Shown here: one piece after another, positions 7,467 through 15,954 of the stretch
How the letters are laid out: the number at the start of each line of letters is the position of its first letter
Numbering within the stretch: position 1 is the first letter of the stretch
NCBI GenBank assembly: GCA_934217675.1
Contig: CAKQCV010000026.1
Coordinates: forward strand, 1 to 32,875
DNA from: an uncultured Prevotella sp.
GTDB taxonomy: Bacteria; Bacteroidota; Bacteroidia; Bacteroidales; Bacteroidaceae
DNA length: 32,875 nucleotides
Reading direction: 5' to 3'
Program-made: the position numbers and the translations under genes
Notes under the pieces: model-generated
Database searches by the model: none
Told to the model about the DNA's origin: nothing
What the model saw: only the letters and a program-made list of their open reading frames with translations

Positions 7467-9545
7467 ATGAAGAATGATAAGAAAATATATATATGTTTAG
7501 GGCTGCTGATAGGAGTCTTGTTGCTTGCAAGTTGTGGAGCAGAACGAAATTTCAAGAAAGGGGAAAAGTTCCTTGCTTTGGGGGAGTATTTCGACGCTGC
7601 TGCACAATATAAACAGGCTTATGGAAAAACTGCCCCTAAGCAAAAGGAATTGCGTGGAAAATATGCACTGAAAATGGCTACCTGCTATGACAAGATAAAT
7701 TTCACACAGAAGGCTGTGGCTGCATACAGAAACGCTATAAGATATAAAGCTGATAGTGTTGGCACGCATCTTGCTTTTGCAAGGGTTTTACTAAAGGACG
7801 GAAACTATAAAGAGGCGGAGAAGGAATTCAAACTCGTACTTGATTCTGTGCCTGGCAGTGTGCTGGCTAAAGACGGACTGAAGTCGGCTATGACCGCTAA
7901 AGAAACAAAAGCGGCTGGTTCTCAGTATATTGTGAAGAAAATGGATATATTCAATTCCAGACGAGCTGACTATTCGCCAATGTTCTGTGGAGACCAATAT
8001 GATCAACTCTTTTTTACTTCTACAAGAAATGAGGCTGAGGGAGATGAACTTAGTGGAATAACGGGCACAAAAAACGGGGATATTTTCTTCTCTCAAAAAG
8101 ATGACAAAGGAAAATGGGGAAAACCTGAACAAATAACATCAGGACTGAATACTGAATTTGATGAGGGAGCGTGCTGCTTCTCGCCTGACCAGCGCATGAT
8201 GTACCTTACGCAATGTGTCAGCGACCCATCTTATCCGCGTTATGCTTCTATTGTCACTTCTAACCGTTCTGATGCGGCATGGGGAAAGGTATCTAAACTT
8301 GAAGTGACACGCGACACCTTGTCAAGTTTTGCACATCCTGCAGTGTCGCCAGATGGAGAATGGCTTTATTTTGTTTCTGACATGCCGGGCGGAAAAGGTG
8401 GACTTGATATATGGAGGGTTCGTATTACGAGTGCTGGACTTGGAGGCGTAGAGAATCTTGGAGAGCCGATAAATACAGCGGGGGATGAAATGTTTCCTAC
8501 TTTCAGACCTAACGGTGACTTGTATTTCTCAAGCAATGGGCATCCTGGACTTGGAGGACTGGATATCTTTATTGCAAAATATAATAAGAAGAGAAATAAA
8601 ATAGTATTGGAACATCCAGGCTATCCTCTCAATTCCCAAGCCGATGATTTTGGTATGACATTTGAAGGTGCTCATAACAGAGGTTTCTTTTCATCGAATA
8701 GAGGAGACGGCAGAGGATGGGACCATATTTACAGTTTTGAAAAACCTGAGATTATACAAACTGTGACAGGATGGGTCTATGAAATGGAAGGTTATGAACT
8801 CCCATCGGCACAAGTCTATATTGTGGGGAACGACGGTACTAACAAAACGGTTAATGTGAAAGGTGACGGATCATTTACGGAAGTTGTGCAGCCTGGAGTT
8901 GACTATGTATTGCTTGCCACCTGTAAAGGTTTCCTTAACCATAAGGAAGAAATCAGCATAAAATCTACAATGGAGTCGCAAAATCATGTGTTGCAGTTCC
9001 CTTTGGCTTCGATAAGGGTCCCGGTACTCATAGACAACATCTTCTATGATTTTGACAAGTACACATTGCGTGAAGAGTCTACGGTGGCTCTTGATGAACT
9101 TGTGAAGTTGCTTAATGAAAATCCGAATGTGACTATAGAACTGAGTGCTCACTGCGACTATAAAGGTAGTGAGGCTTATAACAAAACTCTTTCTCAGCAT
9201 AGAGCTGAAGCTGTTGTGAAGTATCTTATAAGTAAAGGGATAAAAGCAGATCGCCTAACTCCTGTTGGTTACGGAAAACAGAAGCCGAAAACCATACGTA
9301 AGAAGCTTACAGAAAAATATAACTGGCTGAAAGAGGGAGATGTGCTGACAGAGGACTTTATAAAAAAATTGGATAAGGAAAAACAGGAAATTTGCAATCA
9401 GCTTAATAGACGCACGGAGTTTGTCGTATTGCGCACCACATACGGAATGTTTGACGAAAAAGGAAACTTGAAGATAAAACAAAATCCGAAAACTGATGTG
9501 CAGAGTGATAAATCTTCAGATGATAATATTTTCTTAGTTGAATAA
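7467..9545 (+). CDS. PorE-like TPR/PD40/OmpA outer-membrane lipoprotein
   Basis: A 692-residue lipoprotein with signal peptide and lipobox LLLASC (Cys23). Domains in order: TPR-like helices (about 25-135, FLALGEYFDAAAQYKQAYG and TKAVAAYRNAIRYK-like repeats), a PD40/WD40-like beta-propeller (about 160-430, with repeated SPDGEWLYFVSD and GGLDIWRV type strands), a carboxypeptidase regulatory-like beta domain (about 435-515, TVTGWVYEMEGYELPSAQVYI), and a C-terminal OmpA peptidoglycan-binding domain (about 520-690, YDFDKYTLRE, AHCDYKGSEAYNKTLSQHRAEAV). This architecture and size resemble PorE (PG1058) of the Porphyromonas type IX secretion system, thought to link the secretion complex to peptidoglycan. 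Similar proteins also occur in species without that system, so the role is inferred. The other por genes are not in the window. Confidence 0.8.
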   Translation: MKNDKKIYICLGLLIGVLLLASCGAERNFKKGEKFLALGEYFDAAAQYKQAYGKTAPKQKELRGKYALKMATCYDKINFTQKAVAAYRNAIRYKADSVGTHLAFARVLLKDGNYKEAEKEFKLVLDSVPGSVLAKDGLKSAMTAKETKAAGSQYIVKKMDIFNSRRADYSPMFCGDQYDQLFFTSTRNEAEGDELSGITGTKNGDIFFSQKDDKGKWGKPEQITSGLNTEFDEGACCFSPDQRMMYLTQCVSDPSYPRYASIVTSNRSDAAWGKVSKLEVTRDTLSSFAHPAVSPDGEWLYFVSDMPGGKGGLDIWRVRITSAGLGGVENLGEPINTAGDEMFPTFRPNGDLYFSSNGHPGLGGLDIFIAKYNKKRNKIVLEHPGYPLNSQADDFGMTFEGAHNRGFFSSNRGDGRGWDHIYSFEKPEIIQTVTGWVYEMEGYELPSAQVYIVGNDGTNKTVNVKGDGSFTEVVQPGVDYVLLATCKGFLNHKEEISIKSTMESQNHVLQFPLASIRVPVLIDNIFYDFDKYTLREESTVALDELVKLLNENPNVTIELSAHCDYKGSEAYNKTLSQHRAEAVVKYLISKGIKADRLTPVGYGKQKPKTIRKKLTEKYNWLKEGDVLTEDFIKKLDKEKQEICNQLNRRTEFVVLRTTYGMFDEKGNLKIKQNPKTDVQSDKSSDDNIFLVE

Positions 9546-9553
9546 AATAAAAA

Positions 9554-10924
9554 ATGAATAATAAAGCAACATTAGAATTAGGAACAAAACCCGTTGGCAA
9601 ACTGCTCATGCAGTATTCTTTGCCTGCAATAATTGCCATGACTGCTTCATCATTATATAATATGGTGGACAGTATTTTCATCGGACAGGGAGTGGGAGCG
9701 ATGGCTATCAGCGGACTTGCACTTACTTTCCCTTTTATGAACCTTGCAGCAGCTTTCGGTGCTGGAGTTGGAGTGGGAGCGTCTACATGTATTTCGGTAA
9801 AACTCGGACAGAAAGATTATAAAACGGCTCAAGTAGTGCTTGGAAATACTGTTACGCTTAACCTTGTTATCGGTATTGCCTTCAGTATCATATCACTCAT
9901 CTCCCTTGATCCTATTCTCTATTTCTTCGGAGCAAGCGAGCAGACGATTCCGTATGCTCGCGACTATATGATTATTGTGCTTCTCGGAAACGTCTTCTCA
10001 CATATGTATTTCGGAATGAATGCCGTGTTAAGAGCTGCTGGAAAACCGCAGCAGGCTATGTATGCAACAATATTTACCGTAGTGCTCAATACTATCCTCG
10101 ACCCTATCTTTATTTATCCTATGCACATGGGAATTCAGGGCGCGGCTTATGCCACTATTCTCTCGCAGGTGCTTGCTCTCATCTGGCAGATGCGTATCTT
10201 TGCAAACAAAAATGAGCTTCTACATCTTGAAAGAGGTATTTACAGACTGAAAAAGAATATTGTGAAAAATATACTTGCCATAGGTATGTCGCCGTTCTCA
10301 ATGAATGTATGCGCATGTATCGTGGTTATATTTATCAACAAGGGACTGCTTGAATACAGTGGTGACCTCGCAGTAGGTGCTTATGGTATTGCCAACAAGG
10401 TGTGTTTCATATTTGTTATGGTAAACATGGGACTTAACCAGGGAATGCAACCTATCGCTGGATATAATTATGGAGCACAGAAACTTGATCGACTTATGCG
10501 GGTGCTTAAACTTGCTGTCATAGCTGGTACGTGTATTACTTCAACTGGATTTTTCGTGGCTGAATTCTTGCCACAACCTTGCGCAAGGTTGTTTACTTCG
10601 GACCAACAGCTTATCGCACTGTCGGTTAACGGACTGCGCATAATGATGGCAGCGTTTATTCTCGTCGGATCGCAAATGGTTATTGCAAACTTCTTCCAAA
10701 GTATTGGAAAAGCTAAGGTCAGCATGTTCCTCTCGCTGTCAAGACAGATGATATTCTTGCTGCCGATGCTGATAATACTGCCACCGTTCCTTGGCGTTGA
10801 CGGTATTTGGTGGGCAATGCCGATATCTGATACTATTGCAGAGATTGTGGCTTTGATGATGATGGCTTTATATATGAGAAAATTTAAAAAACAACATAAA
10901 ATGATGATGGCAAATGGAGAGTAA
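9554..10924 (+). CDS. MATE family multidrug/Na+ efflux transporter
   Basis: A 456-residue, 12-helix inner-membrane exporter of the MATE family, which uses Na+ or H+ gradients to expel drugs or metabolites. Family signs include the N-terminal GKLLMQYSLPAIIAMTASSLYNMVDSIFIGQ pattern, AAFGAGVGVGASTCISVKLG, NAVLRAAGKPQQAM and, in the second half, NMGLNQGMQPIAGYNYGAQK. Closest in type to the bacterial NorM/DinF-like group. It starts 8 bp after the PorE-like gene and ends overlapping the next gene by 11 bp, so it belongs to a tight operon with the cytidylate-kinase-like gene. Substrate unknown. Confidence 0.93.
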   Translation: MNNKATLELGTKPVGKLLMQYSLPAIIAMTASSLYNMVDSIFIGQGVGAMAISGLALTFPFMNLAAAFGAGVGVGASTCISVKLGQKDYKTAQVVLGNTVTLNLVIGIAFSIISLISLDPILYFFGASEQTIPYARDYMIIVLLGNVFSHMYFGMNAVLRAAGKPQQAMYATIFTVVLNTILDPIFIYPMHMGIQGAAYATILSQVLALIWQMRIFANKNELLHLERGIYRLKKNIVKNILAIGMSPFSMNVCACIVVIFINKGLLEYSGDLAVGAYGIANKVCFIFVMVNMGLNQGMQPIAGYNYGAQKLDRLMRVLKLAVIAGTCITSTGFFVAEFLPQPCARLFTSDQQLIALSVNGLRIMMAAFILVGSQMVIANFFQSIGKAKVSMFLSLSRQMIFLLPMLIILPPFLGVDGIWWAMPISDTIAEIVALMMMALYMRKFKKQHKMMMANGE

Positions 10925-11546
10925 TAAGAAAATCATTATAAATGTAGGTCGACAAATAGGTAGCGGTGGACGAATCATTGCCCAAATGCTTGCCGATGAT
11001 TTTAAATGCGGGTTCTACGACCGCGAGTTACTTACTATTGCTGCGAAGGATAGTGGGTTCTGTGAAAAATTTTTTGAGCAAAATGATGAACAAAAAGGGT
11101 TCTTCCATTCTCTTTTCCACATGCATACGCCTTTTGTGGGAGACGGTAGCTTTTATGACAATGATTTCTCACAGGAGGGACTCTTCAAGTTGCAAAGCGA
11201 TACTATTCAGAAGCTTGCTTCTGAGGGGTCGTGCGTTTTCGTTGGCAGATGTGCTGATTACGTATTGCGCAACAACAAAAACGTGGTAAATGTGTTTATT
11301 ACTGCGAATATTGAGGATAGAGTTTCTGAAATATGCAAAAGAAAAAAATGCAACGAGGAGGAGGCTGTTAAGATTATTGAAAACGGTGAAAGGGAACGTT
11401 CTACATATTATAACTATTATACAGGGAAAAAATGGGGAGACAGTTCTTCGTATGATTTGTGTATAAACACTTCTTTGTTGGGACTTGAAGTTACAGAAGC
11501 TTATATAAAAAATTTTATACAGAGGGCTCTTAATATAAACTTGTGA
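10914..11546 (+). CDS. Cytidylate kinase-like family protein
   Basis: A 210-residue P-loop-type protein of the cytidylate-kinase-like family. The N-terminus NVGRQIGSGGRIIAQMLADDF is the typical GR(E/Q)xGSGGr nucleotide-binding segment of this family, followed by YDRELLTIAA, a FVGRCADYVL motif and the lid region with RVSEICKRKKCNEEEA and YYNYYTGKKWGD. The family is widespread in Firmicutes and Bacteroidetes, and the physiological substrate is usually unproven; the housekeeping Cmk is normally a separate gene. It overlaps the MATE gene by 11 bp and the phosphoesterase gene by 4 bp (GTGA), indicating translational coupling across three genes. Confidence 0.88.
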   Translation: MESNKKIIINVGRQIGSGGRIIAQMLADDFKCGFYDRELLTIAAKDSGFCEKFFEQNDEQKGFFHSLFHMHTPFVGDGSFYDNDFSQEGLFKLQSDTIQKLASEGSCVFVGRCADYVLRNNKNVVNVFITANIEDRVSEICKRKKCNEEEAVKIIENGERERSTYYNYYTGKKWGDSSSYDLCINTSLLGLEVTEAYIKNFIQRALNINL

Positions 11547-12070
11547 AAAAAATAGGAATAATTAGTGATACGCATTCTTATTGGGATGACCGTTATCTGA
11601 AGTATTTTGAACCTTGTGATGAAATATGGCACGCTGGTGACATTGGATCTACTGAGATTGCTGAGAGACTTGCTGACTTTCGAACCTTTCGTGCTGTATG
11701 TGGTAATTGCGATGGTGGGGACTTGCGTTTGATGTTTCCCGAAAAGCTCCGCTTTAGGTGTGAGGATGTGGATGTATTGATGAAACATATTGGAGGCTAT
11801 CCAGGAAATTATGATGCAAGTATACGTTCGCAAATCTATACAATGCCACCACAACTTTTCATAAGTGGACATAGCCATATTCTGAAGGTGAAGTTCGACA
11901 AGACTTTAAATTTGCTTCATATAAATCCTGGAGCAGCAGGGATTCAGGGATGGCATAAGGAGAGAACACTTGTCAGACTTACAATTGATGGAAGTCGTTT
12001 TACAGACTGTGAGGTTATAACGCTTAGTGACACTCCTTTAATATCTGAGGATGAATTCCATCCAGTATAA
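11543..12070 (+). CDS. YfcE/MJ0936-type metallophosphoesterase
   Basis: A 175-residue calcineurin-like phosphoesterase. All five metal-binding motifs are visible: ISDTH (D9, H11), HAGDIG (D33), GNCD, a MKHIGG segment and GHSH. They coordinate a two-metal centre that hydrolyses phosphodiesters; the physiological substrate of this bacterial group is generally unknown. It begins with GTG at 11543, overlapping the stop of the kinase-like gene (GTGA), so it is the last gene of the MATE-kinase-phosphoesterase operon. The 68 bp after it, up to rfbB, are very AT-rich with no clear terminator. Confidence 0.92.
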   Translation: MKKIGIISDTHSYWDDRYLKYFEPCDEIWHAGDIGSTEIAERLADFRTFRAVCGNCDGGDLRLMFPEKLRFRCEDVDVLMKHIGGYPGNYDASIRSQIYTMPPQLFISGHSHILKVKFDKTLNLLHINPGAAGIQGWHKERTLVRLTIDGSRFTDCEVITLSDTPLISEDEFHPV

Positions 12071-12138
12071 CTCTATATTTAAATGGTGAATCTATATAAT
12101 TAAATATAAGAATATAAACAATTTTAAAATAAAACAAT

Positions 12139-13287
12139 ATGAAAACTTATCTCGTTACAGGTGCAGCCGGCTTTATCGGTGCTAATTACATCAAGTATCT
12201 TCTTCACAGAAAATACAAAAATGAAGATGTAAAGATTATTATTCTAGACTTGCTTACATATGCAGGAAATCTTGGAACAATTAAAGATGATATTGACAAT
12301 GAGCGTTGTTTCTTTGTTCGTGGAGATATTCGTGACCGTAAACTTGCTGATACGCTGTTTGCAGTGAATGATATTGACTATGTCGTGAATTTTGCTGCCG
12401 AGAGCCATGTAGACCGTTCTATTGAGAATCCGCAACTGTTCCTCGAAACAAATATTCTTGGAACACAGAACCTGCTTGATGCTGCTCGCCGTGCATGGGT
12501 GACAGGCAAGGATGAGAATGGTTATCCTACATGGAAACCAGGCAAACGCTATCATCAAGTGAGCACAGACGAAGTTTATGGTTCACTTGGTGCCGAGGGA
12601 TTCTTTACCGAGAAAACTCCACTCTGTCCTCATAGTCCTTACAGCTCTTCGAAGACAAGTGCAGATATGATTGTAAAGGCTTATCATGATACCTACCACA
12701 TGCCTGTAACCATTACACGTTGTTCAAACAATTACGGACCTTACCACTTCCCAGAGAAACTTATCCCACTTATTATCAATAATATCCTTGAGGGTAAGAA
12801 ACTCCCTGTTTATGGTAAAGGTGAAAACGTGCGCGACTGGCTTTATGTTGAGGACCATTGCAAGGCTATCGACCTTGTAGTACGTGAGGGACGCGAAGGT
12901 GAGGTCTACAATGTTGGCGGACATAATGAGATGACAAACATCAACATCGTGAAGCTAACTATCAAGACAATCCACGACATGATGGTTGATAACAAGGAAT
13001 TGCGCAAGGTCTTGAAGAAACAGATTAAGGATGCTAACGGTGATATTGATATCAGTTGGATTAACGAAGACCTTATAACATTCGTTACCGACCGTCTCGG
13101 TCACGACCAGCGCTATGCTATCGACCCAACAAAGATTAAGGAAGAGCTTGGATGGTATCCAGAAACAAAGTTTTCTGATGGTATTGTGAAGACAATCAAG
13201 TGGAACCTTGAGCATCAAGACTGGATTGCCGAGGTTACAAGTGGCGACTACCAAAAGTATTATGAAATGATGTACGGTAAGAGATAA
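12139..13287 (+). CDS. rfbB: dTDP-glucose 4,6-dehydratase
   Basis: RfbB/RmlB converts dTDP-glucose to dTDP-4-keto-6-deoxyglucose, the branch point for rhamnose and for 3-amino-3,6-dideoxy sugars. Visible motifs: NAD-binding TGAAGFIGANYIKYLL (residues 7-22), the FAAESHVDRSI segment, the catalytic TDEVYG (Asp-Glu) and the YSSSK (Tyr-Lys) pair, then CSNNYGPYHFPEKLIPL. At 382 residues it is longer than the enterobacterial enzyme (about 360) through insertions such as the TGKDENGYPTWKPGK region. The isomerase and aminotransferase genes encoded beyond purT would use its product. No rfbA, rfbC or rfbD is present, so dTDP-glucose must be made by genes elsewhere. Confidence 0.95.
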   Translation: MKTYLVTGAAGFIGANYIKYLLHRKYKNEDVKIIILDLLTYAGNLGTIKDDIDNERCFFVRGDIRDRKLADTLFAVNDIDYVVNFAAESHVDRSIENPQLFLETNILGTQNLLDAARRAWVTGKDENGYPTWKPGKRYHQVSTDEVYGSLGAEGFFTEKTPLCPHSPYSSSKTSADMIVKAYHDTYHMPVTITRCSNNYGPYHFPEKLIPLIINNILEGKKLPVYGKGENVRDWLYVEDHCKAIDLVVREGREGEVYNVGGHNEMTNINIVKLTIKTIHDMMVDNKELRKVLKKQIKDANGDIDISWINEDLITFVTDRLGHDQRYAIDPTKIKEELGWYPETKFSDGIVKTIKWNLEHQDWIAEVTSGDYQKYYEMMYGKR

Positions 13288-13292
13288 ATATG

Positions 13293-13345
13293 AATTTTCG
13301 GATAGCTCTAAAGTTCTCGGAGATTTGAAATTTTCGGAGAGCTAT
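13293..13345. repeat. Direct and inverted repeats in the rfbB-purT gap
   Basis: AATTTTCGGATAGCT (13293) recurs as AATTTTCGGAGAGCT (13329) with one mismatch, and a shorter relative TTCTCGGAGA lies between. ATAGCTCT (13302-13309) and AGAGCTAT (13338-13345) are also a perfect 8-bp inverted repeat. It may be an operator or a leader hairpin ahead of purT, whose ATG follows 26 bp later. No T-run follows, so it is not a normal terminator. Confidence 0.45.
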
Positions 13346-13371
13346 GAGTTGTCCTAAAGGGAAAATTACTA

Positions 13372-14532
13372 ATGAAAAAGATACTATTGTTAGGTTCTGG
13401 CGAACTCGGCAAAGAGTTTGTCGTTGCAGCTAAGCGTGCCGGTCAGTATGTCATTGCCTGTGATCGTTATGCCAACGCTCCTGCTATGCAGGTTGCTGAT
13501 GAGTGTGAGGTTTTTAATATGCTTGATGGGGATGCCCTTGATCGTGTCGTTGAGAAATATTATCCTGATATCATTGTGCCTGAAATAGAGGCTATAAGAA
13601 CCGAAAGACTTTTTGACTATGAAAATGAAGGCATACAGGTAGTGCCGAGTGCTCGTGCTGTAAACTTCACTATGAACCGCAAGGCTATCCGTGACCTTGC
13701 TGCTAAGGAACTCGGATTGCGCACGGCAAAATACTTCTATGCTAAGACTCTCGATGAACTGAAGGAACATTCAAAGAAGATTGGTTTTCCATGTGTCATC
13801 AAACCACTGATGTCGTCTTCTGGTCATGGACAGAGCGTGGTAAAAAGTGAAGACGAACTTAAAACTGCTTTCAATGCAGCAATGGAAGGTAGCCGCGGTG
13901 ATGTTAAGGAGATTATCATTGAAGAGTTTATACATTTCGACAGCGAATTCACTCTACTTACCGTAACACAGAAGAATGGACCGACTCTGTTCTGTCCGCC
14001 GATAGGCCATGTGCAGAAAGGTGGCGACTACCGTGAGAGCTGGCAACCGTTCTGTCTTCCTGGTGACGAACTGAAGAAGGCAGAGGAGATGGCAGAGAAA
14101 GTTACCGCCGCCCTGACCGGTGCCGGCATCTGGGGCGTGGAGTTCTTCCTGACAAAGCAGGGCGAGGTGATATTCTCCGAACTCTCTCCGCGTCCGCACG
14201 ACACAGGTATGGTGACACTCGGCCACACGCTGAACCTCAACGAGTTTGAACTGCACTTTCGTGCCGTAATGGGCTTGCCTATACCGGCAATCCATCTGGA
14301 GCATGCCGGGGCAAGTGCCGTAGTACTGGCAAAGGAGGAAGCAGAACACGACCCGGACTACAATATGACTGGTGTGCTGAGTGAAGACTATACCCGTCTG
14401 CGTATCTTCGGCAAACACGAGCAGCATGTAAATCGCCGCATGGGAGTAGTACTGTGTTATGGCGACAAGGATGCCGACACCACTCCGCTGCGCGACAAGG
14501 CAAAGCGCCTGGCAGCAACTGTGATTAAATGA
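13372..14532 (+). CDS. purT: Formate-dependent phosphoribosylglycinamide formyltransferase (GAR transformylase 2)
   Basis: PurT makes formyl-GAR from GAR, formate and ATP in purine synthesis. This ATP-grasp protein has the N-terminal [36 protein letters not shown], the family segment [12 protein letters not shown], the ATP-binding region [20 protein letters not shown] and the metal-binding end [27 protein letters not shown]. At 386 residues it is full length. Base composition changes inside the gene: one line of the 5' part (13921-13980) is 38% GC, while 14101-14160 is 65%. Codon choice shifts to GC-ending codons at the same place, so the gene looks mosaic. It separates rfbB from the aminosugar genes, and the next gene starts 10 bp downstream. 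Confidence 0.95.
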   Translation: MKKILLLGSGELGKEFVVAAKRAGQYVIACDRYANAPAMQVADECEVFNMLDGDALDRVVEKYYPDIIVPEIEAIRTERLFDYENEGIQVVPSARAVNFTMNRKAIRDLAAKELGLRTAKYFYAKTLDELKEHSKKIGFPCVIKPLMSSSGHGQSVVKSEDELKTAFNAAMEGSRGDVKEIIIEEFIHFDSEFTLLTVTQKNGPTLFCPPIGHVQKGGDYRESWQPFCLPGDELKKAEEMAEKVTAALTGAGIWGVEFFLTKQGEVIFSELSPRPHDTGMVTLGHTLNLNEFELHFRAVMGLPIPAIHLEHAGASAVVLAKEEAEHDPDYNMTGVLSEDYTRLRIFGKHEQHVNRRMGVVLCYGDKDADTTPLRDKAKRLAATVIK

Positions 14533-14542
14533 CAATAGACAG

Positions 14543-14968
14543 ATGAAAGTTTCAGACGCAAAGATAATTGATATTCCAAAGATAGAAGACCGGCGGGGAA
14601 ACCTTTCGGTGGTGGAGGAGTATAACCAGATACCGTTCAAGATTTCGAGAGCCTACTGGGTGTACGACGTGCCCGGCGGAGAGAGCCGCGGCGGTCATGC
14701 CCACAAGAAGCTCAAGCAACTGCTCATAGCCTTGAGCGGCAGCTTCACAGTGACGCTCGACGACGGCACGGAGAAGCGCACGTTCCTTCTTAACCATCCG
14801 TATCAGGGACTGATAATAGAAACGGGCATTTGGCGCACGCTCGACGACTTTTCGTCGGGGGCTGTATGTCTGGTGCTTGCCTCAGAAGTGTATGAGCCGG
14901 AAGATTATATCTACGACTACGACGAGTTCCTTGAATACAAGGGCTTGAAGAAACAGAAAGTACGATAG
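14543..14968 (+). CDS. FdtA/QdtA-like dTDP-4-keto-6-deoxyglucose 3,4-ketoisomerase (WxcM-like cupin)
   Basis: A 141-residue single-domain cupin of the WxcM-like family. It moves the keto group of dTDP-4-keto-6-deoxyglucose from C4 to C3, preparing the sugar for amination. The motif GGHAHKKLKQLLIALSGS carries the two His (H52, H54) that match the catalytic pair of this family, preceded by DRRGNLSVVE and followed by FLLNHPYQGLIIETGIWRTLDDFS. Whether the product has the galacto (FdtA) or gluco (QdtA) configuration cannot be read safely from sequence. It starts 10 bp after purT and lies in the GC-rich block. Its last six codons (KKQKVR) form part of a tandem duplication continuing into the gap. 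Confidence 0.87.
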   Translation: MKVSDAKIIDIPKIEDRRGNLSVVEEYNQIPFKISRAYWVYDVPGGESRGGHAHKKLKQLLIALSGSFTVTLDDGTEKRTFLLNHPYQGLIIETGIWRTLDDFSSGAVCLVLASEVYEPEDYIYDYDEFLEYKGLKKQKVR

Positions 14969-15024
14969 TTTAGAGAAGAACAGGACTATAGTTTAGTGAA
15001 GAAACAGAAAGTACGATAGCTTAG
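14946..15024 (+). repeat. Short degenerate tandem repeat at the isomerase gene end
   Basis: A 28-bp unit at 14946-14973 recurs at 14997-15024 with one mismatch; the first 23 bases are identical. A diverged unit between them shares the ATAGTTTAG ending. The first copy includes the last six sense codons and stop of the isomerase gene, so the gap before the GNAT gene was made by duplication of that gene's 3' end. Confidence 0.7.
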
Positions 15025-15030
15025 TTGAAT

Positions 15031-15954
15031 ATGGAACTGACAGAAATATCAGACAAAGAGTTTGGCAGTCTTTTCCCCGCTGCCCACGTATACAACAGCA
15101 CGGAGTTTGCCGAGCTTAACGCCGACAAGGCTGAAACCGTCAGGTATCTTGCGTTTGCCGACAGCAAACCGCGTTTCGGCATAATCCTCGGTGAGCGCGG
15201 TGGCATTTTGCGCTCCCCTTTCTCGGCACCGTTCGGCTCGTTCACCATGCGCGGCAAACAGAACCTGCAAAACATGGAGGCGGCGTTGCAGCTGCTGAAG
15301 GAATATGCCCGTAGGGAAGACAAAGGACTGCGGATAGCCCTTCCGCCGCTTGTCTACGACGAGTCGCAACTGTCAAAGTGGGTCAGCGTGTTTCTGCGTG
15401 CAGGCTTCAGCCAGACTGTCGACCTCAACTATTACATCCGCCTGTCCAACGTGCCCGACTATATGAAAATCATCGACCGCAGTGCGCGAAACCATCTGAA
15501 CCGTTCGCTGAAGGAGAATTTCAACCTCGTGAAGATGAATACCGCCGACCGCCTTGAGGTGGGGCGCGCCTATGAGGTGATACGCCGCAACCGCGAGGAG
15601 CGCGGCTATCCGCTGCGCATGACCTTCGAACAGGTGTGGCAGACCGTGAGCCGGGTTGTGAGGGCAGACTTCTTCGTGCTTGAACACGAGGGCTGCGACG
15701 TGGCGGCTGCACAGATTTTCCATGTAGCCCCCGGCATAGCCCAGGTGATATACTGGGGCGACATCCGCCAGTATTCCGCCCTGCGCCCGATGAACTATCT
15801 TACCTATGCTGTAGCCCGTCATTATTATGGGGAGAACCTGCGGCTGCTCGACATCGGACCGTCGACCGAAGACGGCATACCGAACTACGGCCTGTGTGAG
15901 TTCAAGGAAGACACAGGCTGCGACGTGTCACCCAAATACTGGTTTTCGATATGA
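15031..15954 (+). CDS. FemAB/GNAT-like acyltransferase of the aminosugar cluster
   Basis: A 307-residue soluble protein with a FemAB-like double GNAT layout: an N-terminal half with VYNSTEFAELNADKAE and RGGILRSPFSAPFGSF, and a C-terminal half with SARNHLNRSLKENFNL, EVIRRNREERGYPLRMTFEQ, HEGCDVAAAQIFHV and LRPMNYLTYAVARHYYG. Arg/Asn-rich segments of this kind are seen in FemAB and related GNAT proteins that move acyl or aminoacyl groups. It sits between the isomerase and the aminotransferase (4-bp overlap with the latter), so it may N-acylate the amino sugar they make; that is inferred from position. Start ATG at 15031 is preferred to TTG at 15025. Confidence 0.7.
   Translation: MELTEISDKEFGSLFPAAHVYNSTEFAELNADKAETVRYLAFADSKPRFGIILGERGGILRSPFSAPFGSFTMRGKQNLQNMEAALQLLKEYARREDKGLRIALPPLVYDESQLSKWVSVFLRAGFSQTVDLNYYIRLSNVPDYMKIIDRSARNHLNRSLKENFNLVKMNTADRLEVGRAYEVIRRNREERGYPLRMTFEQVWQTVSRVVRADFFVLEHEGCDVAAAQIFHVAPGIAQVIYWGDIRQYSALRPMNYLTYAVARHYYGENLRLLDIGPSTEDGIPNYGLCEFKEDTGCDVSPKYWFSI

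Noticed and set aside
15521..15712. Arg/Ser/Pro-rich minus-strand frames across the GC-rich block
   Set aside because: High GC opens false frames; composition is low-complexity and the plus-strand genes are well supported.
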